Assembly: GCA_025927475.1 (NCBI GenBank)
Contig: JAICLL010000052.1
Span: 1-35,849, forward strand
Origin: Pirellulales bacterium
GTDB taxonomy: Bacteria > Planctomycetota > Planctomycetia > Pirellulales > JAICIG01
Direction: 5' to 3'
Length of the DNA: 35,849 nucleotides
Shown: positions 31,257 through 35,849 of the stretch, in pieces
Position numbering within the stretch: the stretch's first letter is position 1
Layout of the letters: each line of letters opens with the position of its first letter
Made by a program: the position numbers and the translations under genes
Notes under the pieces: generated by a model
Told to the model about the DNA's origin: nothing
Seen by the model: the letters and a program-made list of their open reading frames with translations, nothing else
Database searches by the model: none

Positions 31257-32153
31257 ATGAACGCGGCAGCTCCCCTCAAGCAAAACGAGACCCAAGCCTC
31301 GCCGAAACCGGTTCGTGCGGCGCAGCGCCGACCGCTGCGCCGCCTGGCGACCGCCGGCTTGCTGCTGGCGGCGCTGGCCAGCGGCAGCTATGCGCTCTGG
31401 TGCGCCGTGCGCGAGCATGTCGCCGCGTCGGCGCAATATGAAGTCACCGCCGATAGCGTTACCATTACTTCGCCGCCCGATTGGATTCGCAGTGACGTGA
31501 AAGCCGAAGTCGTGCGCGACGCCAGTCTGGAAGGCCCGCTGTCGATTCTCGACGATCAGCTCGCGCGGCGGTTGTACGAAGCCTTCGAAGCTCATCCCTG
31601 GGTGGCGAAGGTCGAGCGCGTGATCAAGCGCCCGCCGAACGGCGTGGAAGTCGAGTTGGTCTACCGCCGGCCGATGCTGATGGTGCAGGTGTCGGGAGGT
31701 TTGTTGCCGATCGACGCGGAGGGCGTACAGCTTCAGACGCGCGATTTTTCGCCGCTCGAAGCCGGCCGTTATCCGCGGCTGACAGAAATCGAAGTGACGA
31801 CGGGTCCGCCCGCCGGCACGCGCTGGACCGATCCGCGCGTGGTGGCCGCAGCGCGGCTGGCCGCCGTGCTCGGCGACGCCTGGGAAGAGCTGGGCCTGCA
31901 TCGCATTGCCCTGGATGCCGAGGGATCCGCGGCGTCGGGCAACCTGTTTGAGTTCGATCTGTTCACCAAAGAAGGCACGCGCATTCGCTGGGGCGCCGCG
32001 CCCACCACGGAAGAAGCCGAGCAAAAAGCCGCCGCGGAGAAGCTGGCTCGGCTTCGTCACTACCATGCCGACCGCGGCACTCTCGAAGGCCCGCGCGGCC
32101 CCCAAGAAATCGACCTGCGGCAAAACGGAAGCCTGAACCACGTCGGCAACTAA
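31257..32153 (+). CDS. ftsQ: FtsQ/DivIB-like POTRA protein
   Basis: 298 residues with a short cytoplasmic N-terminus, one membrane helix (about 30-50) and a periplasmic POTRA-type domain (about 80-145) showing HPWVAKVERVIKRPPN, VEVELVYRRPMLMVQV and LPIDAEGVQL, the arrangement of FtsQ/DivIB. ATG 31257 has GGAG eight bases upstream (31245-31248). FtsQ links FtsZ-ring components to septal peptidoglycan synthesis in other bacteria. Here it follows the MurC-like gene and murB, as in the dcw cluster, but ftsA and ftsZ do not follow; the next gene is convergent. Planctomycetes generally lack FtsZ, so the role may differ. Confidence 0.7.
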   Translation: MNAAAPLKQNETQASPKPVRAAQRRPLRRLATAGLLLAALASGSYALWCAVREHVAASAQYEVTADSVTITSPPDWIRSDVKAEVVRDASLEGPLSILDDQLARRLYEAFEAHPWVAKVERVIKRPPNGVEVELVYRRPMLMVQVSGGLLPIDAEGVQLQTRDFSPLEAGRYPRLTEIEVTTGPPAGTRWTDPRVVAAARLAAVLGDAWEELGLHRIALDAEGSAASGNLFEFDLFTKEGTRIRWGAAPTTEEAEQKAAAEKLARLRHYHADRGTLEGPRGPQEIDLRQNGSLNHVGN

Positions 32154-32680
32154 GACAGCAGCCCGGGATAGGAGAGCTGCCCTTCACGCCAACGGGCAAA
32201 CTCGGTCATGGCATGCGGCCTGGCCGCTCCCGGCCCCATGATGTCGAACACCGACCAACCGCGCACGATCATGGCGTCGGCGATCAAACGGCGATGGCAG
32301 CGCCAGGGAACCGCCTCGGAACACATGATCGCCGTCCGCTGTCGCTCGGCCAGGTCGGTCAATTCCGCCAAAGCGTCGGCAAACGGCGGCGTGGTCATGT
32401 AATCGGCGTAACGATTGAACGAGTCGACGCGCCAAGCCGTATTCGGCGAATCGGCTAAGCGCGTCGAGCGCCTGCCTCCCAAGTCCTCCAGATGCCGATA
32501 ATCGATTCCCACGTCGCTCAACGATTGCTTGAGAGCGTCGCGATTGAAATGGGGATGCGTCCGCGAGCCGGGGTAGCGCCGCACGTCCGCCAACAATTCG
32601 ATGTTGGCGCCCGTCAACAAGCCCAGTAACTCGTCGATCGAACGATTCGAATGGCCGATCGTCCAAAGTTCATGCGGCAT
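32150..32680 (-). CDS. DUF488 family protein
   Basis: 176 residues from ATG 32680 (MPHELWTIGHS); a longer frame to 32719 adds an unlikely leader. Family features are TIGHSNRSIDELLGLLT, LADVRRYPGSRTHPHF, LGGRRS and the cysteine-containing AIMCSEAVPWRCHRRLIAD. DUF488 proteins are small, cytoplasmic and of unproven function; the conserved Cys and His residues suggest metal or nucleic-acid contacts, but this is inference. Its stop overlaps that of the convergent ftsQ-like gene by three bases. Confidence 0.85.
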   Translation of the reverse strand: MPHELWTIGHSNRSIDELLGLLTGANIELLADVRRYPGSRTHPHFNRDALKQSLSDVGIDYRHLEDLGGRRSTRLADSPNTAWRVDSFNRYADYMTTPPFADALAELTDLAERQRTAIMCSEAVPWRCHRRLIADAMIVRGWSVFDIMGPGAARPHAMTEFARWREGQLSYPGLLS

Positions 32681-32725
32681 GAGATGCGATGCGGTGAAAG
32701 AAGCCCTGGCCGGTCGCAAGGCATT

Positions 32726-33745
32726 CTAGGAGTCGCCCAGGTGACCGGCAACGGTGAAGCGCACCGGCTCCGACCGAAACGATAAATCGATCGGCTTTCC
32801 GATCGCTGCGGATAGCAGGGCGCCAGCCAGGTTCTGCCGGCAGAGCACGCGCAAGCCGAGATACGAAGTCGTCAAGCGCGGATTGATTTCAATGACCACA
32901 TCCTCGCTGCCGCCGGGATCTTCACCGAGCACCAGGTCGATCCCGAAATACCCGCGGGCGTCGCCCAGTGCCGCCGCGGTGCGCCTGGCCAGCGGAGCCG
33001 CGCGCCCGGCAAGGGGCGCCGGCAGGGGCACGCTGCCGCCGAGATACCGCAGTCGGCCATCCTGGCTGAGCAATTGCCGGCAGGCGGGCAGGGCGGTGCA
33101 TCCCCGGGGCCCAGCGAGCAACGCGACGCTCACGGGCATGCCCCCGCAAAATCTTTCCAGCCGTCCGGCGACTCCAGCCGGCTGATGCGGCGGATCACTC
33201 GCGGCGCCAATCACCAGGATACCCTGCGAACCGGCCCCGTCGCGCGGCTTCCAGACGGCCGGGTAAGAGAAATCACGAGGCCAGGCGCCGCCAGAATTCA
33301 ACGAGAACCCTTCCGGCGTCGGCACGCCCGCGGCTTGCAGATGTTCGATCGTGCGCTGCTTATCACTGGCCAAGGCGACGAGCTGCGGCGCTGGCCCGAG
33401 CAACCGCCCTCCGACATCCACAACGCGGCGGCAGCGGTTGAGCAAAATGCCATGGATTTCCGGCGCGATGATCAGGGACCAATCGGCGCTGGCCGCACAA
33501 ACGTCGAATTGTTGGCGGTGTTCTTCGGCACTGGTCACGTCGATCATGCGGCAACCGGCGACGTGCCATGTCTCGGCACGTGCGTCGCGCAAGCAAGTGA
33601 CCCGCGCGCCATCGAGTGCGGCAAAATCGGCGGCCAGCGCCTGCACCATTGCCCGACCCTCGGCGGCCAACGACCGCCAGGCGGCGTCGTGCCCTGGCAG
33701 CAATCCGCCGCCGGTCAAATGCTCGTAAACAAAGACGTTCATCAA
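32726..33745 (-). CDS. ATP-grasp ligase of the tyramine-glutamate ligase (MfnD)-like type
   Basis: 339 residues. ATP-grasp features are the YEHLTGGGLLPG opening, VWKPRDGAGSQGI, and the terminal EINPRLTTSYLGLRVLCRQN. The last motif and the opening closely resemble the MfnD-type ATP-grasp proteins found in tetrahydromethanopterin-related pathways; many planctomycetes carry such C1-transfer genes. The amide or peptide bond it forms is not readable. No methanopterin biosynthesis gene is visible beside it. It lies about 70 bases after the stop of the M56-HlyD fusion gene on the same strand and may be co-transcribed. No signal peptide. Confidence 0.65.
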   Translation of the reverse strand: MMNVFVYEHLTGGGLLPGHDAAWRSLAAEGRAMVQALAADFAALDGARVTCLRDARAETWHVAGCRMIDVTSAEEHRQQFDVCAASADWSLIIAPEIHGILLNRCRRVVDVGGRLLGPAPQLVALASDKQRTIEHLQAAGVPTPEGFSLNSGGAWPRDFSYPAVWKPRDGAGSQGILVIGAASDPPHQPAGVAGRLERFCGGMPVSVALLAGPRGCTALPACRQLLSQDGRLRYLGGSVPLPAPLAGRAAPLARRTAAALGDARGYFGIDLVLGEDPGGSEDVVIEINPRLTTSYLGLRVLCRQNLAGALLSAAIGKPIDLSFRSEPVRFTVAGHLGDS

Positions 33746-33818
33746 CGCTTGCCATGCGGCCGGCCAGGAGCGTGGTGCAGACGATGCCGATGGCCGAAGC
33801 CAGTGGCTGTTACATCAA

Positions 33819-35849
33819 TCACTGCGATTCCTCGGCGTCGTCCGGTTCGATCTCGACCGGAACGCCATCGGCAAGAGCTCGGAAACTCTTGCTTAATTCG
33901 ATATTCGGATACGCGCCCGAGATGACGTGGGTAATGACGACATCGCCTTCCGCCAGGCCGTCCAAGACCGCAAACGTGCTGACGTGATCGGAAAGAAGAT
34001 TGACTCGCGTTGCCACCGCACGGCCATTGACAACGCGATACACCGTGTAGCCCTTGCCTTCTTCAAGGAAAGAGGCCGCGTTCGGAATCGTTAATGCATT
34101 TGCATGTGTTTCAAGGTCGATTGTGGCGGCGCCGAACATGCCGGGGCGCAACAGACCCTCGTGGTTGTTGAGATCAATCTCGGTTCGCAACGTCCGAATA
34201 GGACTGAACGCATAGGCCATGCGGCTCACCTTGGCCTTGAAGGTGCGCCCCGGTAGGGCATCAAACCGAATGCCTGCCACGCGGCCGCGCTCGACGCGTA
34301 AAGCGTCGCGTTCGGGCAGCTCGACCACCGCCCTCAGGGTATCGACGGAAGAGATGGCAAACAGGGGCTCGCCTTTGCCGGCGCCCGCCGTTATCGATCC
34401 GACGTTGGCGCCGATGGCGGTGACGGCGCCGTCGATCGGCGCGCGGATTTGCAGGTAGTCCGTGTGCTGGCGAATGCGCCCCAGACGCCGCTGAGCCGCT
34501 TGGGCGCGCAGCTTGGCGACTTGCAATCCCGCCTGAGCCGCCTCGACTTCCGCTTTCGCGCGGCTGATATTCGCTTCGGCGGCCCTTCGCGCGCTCTTCA
34601 AGGCGCGCTCGGCCGCCTGGGCTTCGCGCACTTCCTCTTGTTTTTCATCGGCCAGAGCGGCCTCGACCCCTCGTTGTTCGATGAGTTTTTGGACGCGTTC
34701 CATCACCTTGGCGCGATGGGCGACTTTTCCGGCGGCTGCCTCAAGCTCGATTGCGTTCTGGACAAGTATGGCGTCGGCCTCGGCAACGTTCGCTTCGGCC
34801 ACCAGAACACCGGCCTGGGCCTTGGCGTGTGCGGCCGCGGCTTCATCGGCGTCGGCTTGCGCGATCAAAACGTCTTCGGCGATTTCCGGCGCGTCGATTT
34901 CGGCGAGCACGTCGCCCTTCTTCACGCGATCGCCCAGTTCGGCGTTGCGGCGAGTGATGATGCCCGACACGCGCGAGTGCAACTGCACGGTGCGCGACGC
35001 CACCACCGAGCACATCTGCACCGTTTTGAGCACAAAATCTTCGCGCCGCACTTTGGCCACGCGCACCTTGACGGGCCGATTTGCCGCCGCTGCGGATTTG
35101 GCTTCGGCTTCATCGTCGTCGGGCTTGTTGGTTTCCGCGGGAGTTGCGTCGTTGCCGGCAGGTTGGGCGACGCGGTTCGCAGATGCCTGGGCATCCCGCT
35201 CGACCGGCTTTGCCGGTTCGTCGGCTGAAGAGGGTTTCGCCCCCGGTTCTTCGGCGCTTGCTGAAGACGTCCGGTCGAGGTGCAGCACAGCCAGCCCCCC
35301 GGCCGCGATTATGATCGCGCAGCACAAGCCAGCTCGGGCTGGCCAACTCAGCAGACAGCGCGGCAGCGCCCGGCCACGCTCAAGCTGTGCCAATCGCCGC
35401 TCGAGTCGCGTGGTACGGGCGATGGCCATGCCCAGACTTGCCGCTGGACGGCGCACCAACCCCGCCGCCAACTCGACGAGCGTCTGGCGATACGTCGCCG
35501 CGTCGCCGAGCCAGTAAACGCACACCCGGTCGCACGCCTCTTCGCGCACCCGCGCGATGGCCTTGCCCGACAACCAAATCAACGGATGCGGCCAATAGAT
35601 GGCCTGCGTCAGCCGCAGCAGCAGGTTCCAGGCATAGTCGCCGCGCCGCGCGTGGGCCAGCTCGTGCAGCAAAACCGCTCGCATGACCTGCGGAGTTGCC
35701 GAGCGCGCCAAGCCTTCGGGCAGCAGAATCGTCGGTCGCCGCCAACCAACAAACAGCGGCACGCCGATCGTCGTCGCGCGGCGCCGCTCGACCCGGGCAG
35801 CCAGCCCCACGTGGTGGGGCAGCTCGTTTAGCGGGGGCTTGCCAAACGC
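33819..35849 (-). CDS. M56 peptidase fused to a membrane-fusion (HlyD/RND adaptor) protein, 5'-partial
   Basis: At least 676 residues; the frame stays open to the window edge, so the true start is outside. The first ~110 visible residues contain a BlaR1/MecR1-type M56 zinc-peptidase core: LLHELAHARRGDYAWNLLL (HExxH at about 62-66) and EEACDRVC. A membrane helix near 170-190 is followed by an acidic Ala/Asp-rich linker, then a membrane-fusion protein: SVVASRTVQLHSRVSGIITR, GDRVKKGDVLAEIDAPEI (lipoyl-type), a long Ala/Glu/Lys coiled-coil hairpin, DYLQIRAPIDGAVTAIGANV and RPGMFGAATI. The adaptor part would link an inner-membrane pump to the outer membrane. How the peptidase and adaptor act in one chain is unknown. 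Confidence 0.85.
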   Translation of the reverse strand, partial: AFGKPPLNELPHHVGLAARVERRRATTIGVPLFVGWRRPTILLPEGLARSATPQVMRAVLLHELAHARRGDYAWNLLLRLTQAIYWPHPLIWLSGKAIARVREEACDRVCVYWLGDAATYRQTLVELAAGLVRRPAASLGMAIARTTRLERRLAQLERGRALPRCLLSWPARAGLCCAIIIAAGGLAVLHLDRTSSASAEEPGAKPSSADEPAKPVERDAQASANRVAQPAGNDATPAETNKPDDDEAEAKSAAAANRPVKVRVAKVRREDFVLKTVQMCSVVASRTVQLHSRVSGIITRRNAELGDRVKKGDVLAEIDAPEIAEDVLIAQADADEAAAAHAKAQAGVLVAEANVAEADAILVQNAIELEAAAGKVAHRAKVMERVQKLIEQRGVEAALADEKQEEVREAQAAERALKSARRAAEANISRAKAEVEAAQAGLQVAKLRAQAAQRRLGRIRQHTDYLQIRAPIDGAVTAIGANVGSITAGAGKGEPLFAISSVDTLRAVVELPERDALRVERGRVAGIRFDALPGRTFKAKVSRMAYAFSPIRTLRTEIDLNNHEGLLRPGMFGAATIDLETHANALTIPNAASFLEEGKGYTVYRVVNGRAVATRVNLLSDHVSTFAVLDGLAEGDVVITHVISGAYPNIELSKSFRALADGVPVEIEPDDAEESQ

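Noticed and set aside
1..35849. tRNA, rRNA, riboswitch or prophage genes
   Set aside because: I looked in all gaps for conserved tRNA arms, rRNA motifs, integrase or phage structural genes and saw none; a dedicated RNA search would be needed to exclude small RNAs.

Overview
The window looks like a piece of a GC-rich planctomycete chromosome, most likely Pirellulales or a close relative. I base this on the gene families: a DUF1598 secreted protein, a DUF4139 protein, a GldA/GldFG/DUF4340 ABC system, a PDZ-containing YidC, a formylglycine sulfatase, a methanopterin-type ATP-grasp protein and an M56 peptidase fused to an efflux adaptor. Planctomycete-like intergenic repeats are also present. The taxonomic call is inference; no rRNA or tRNA gene is seen.

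Layout. 1-600: a possible partial membrane gene at the edge, then a broken remnant of a planctomycete N-terminal 'cap' protein ending in a perfect palindrome. 593-5825: DUF1598 protein (-), D-Ala-D-Ala-ligase-like ATP-grasp protein (+), and a sulfatase + YdcF-like pair (-). 6039-9416: left-handed beta-helix (GlmU-like) protein (+), MBL-fold hydrolase (-), DUF1445/YcsI hydro-lyase and DUF971 protein (+). 9551-15051 (-): a three-gene ABC system (ATPase, permease fused to GldG-like auxiliary domain, DUF4340 protein). 15370-19161: DUF4139 protein (+), TsaB (-), metallophosphoesterase (+). 19162-19584: repeat-rich non-coding DNA. 19585-24968 (+): YidC with an inserted PDZ domain, an ArnT-like GT-C glycosyltransferase and an ArnC/DPMS-like GT2. 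25127-25643 (-): a DUF4160/DUF2442 pair. 25808-27551 (+): a translationally coupled membrane protein-UbiE-UbiX operon. 27766-32153 (+): M28 peptidase, then MurC-like, MurB and FtsQ-like proteins in dcw-cluster order but without ftsA/ftsZ. 32150-35849 (-): DUF488 protein, ATP-grasp ligase, and an M56-peptidase/membrane-fusion-protein fusion running off the right edge.

How the genes work together. Several modules are recognisable: cell envelope and peptidoglycan (Ddl-like, MurC-like, MurB, FtsQ-like, YdcF-like), membrane-protein insertion (YidC), lipid-linked sugar transfer (GT2 making the donor, GT-C using it), quinone synthesis (UbiE, UbiX), tRNA t6A modification (TsaB), and an envelope ABC system of unknown substrate.

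The most notable signals are: a MurC homologue whose catalytic motifs are altered at several positions; a dcw remnant with an FtsQ-like protein but no FtsZ; the PDZ insertion in YidC; the M56-HlyD fusion; and two families of small inverted-repeat elements beginning GTAGGG that sit at gene 3' ends and in three cases contain the TAG stop codon of the adjacent gene.
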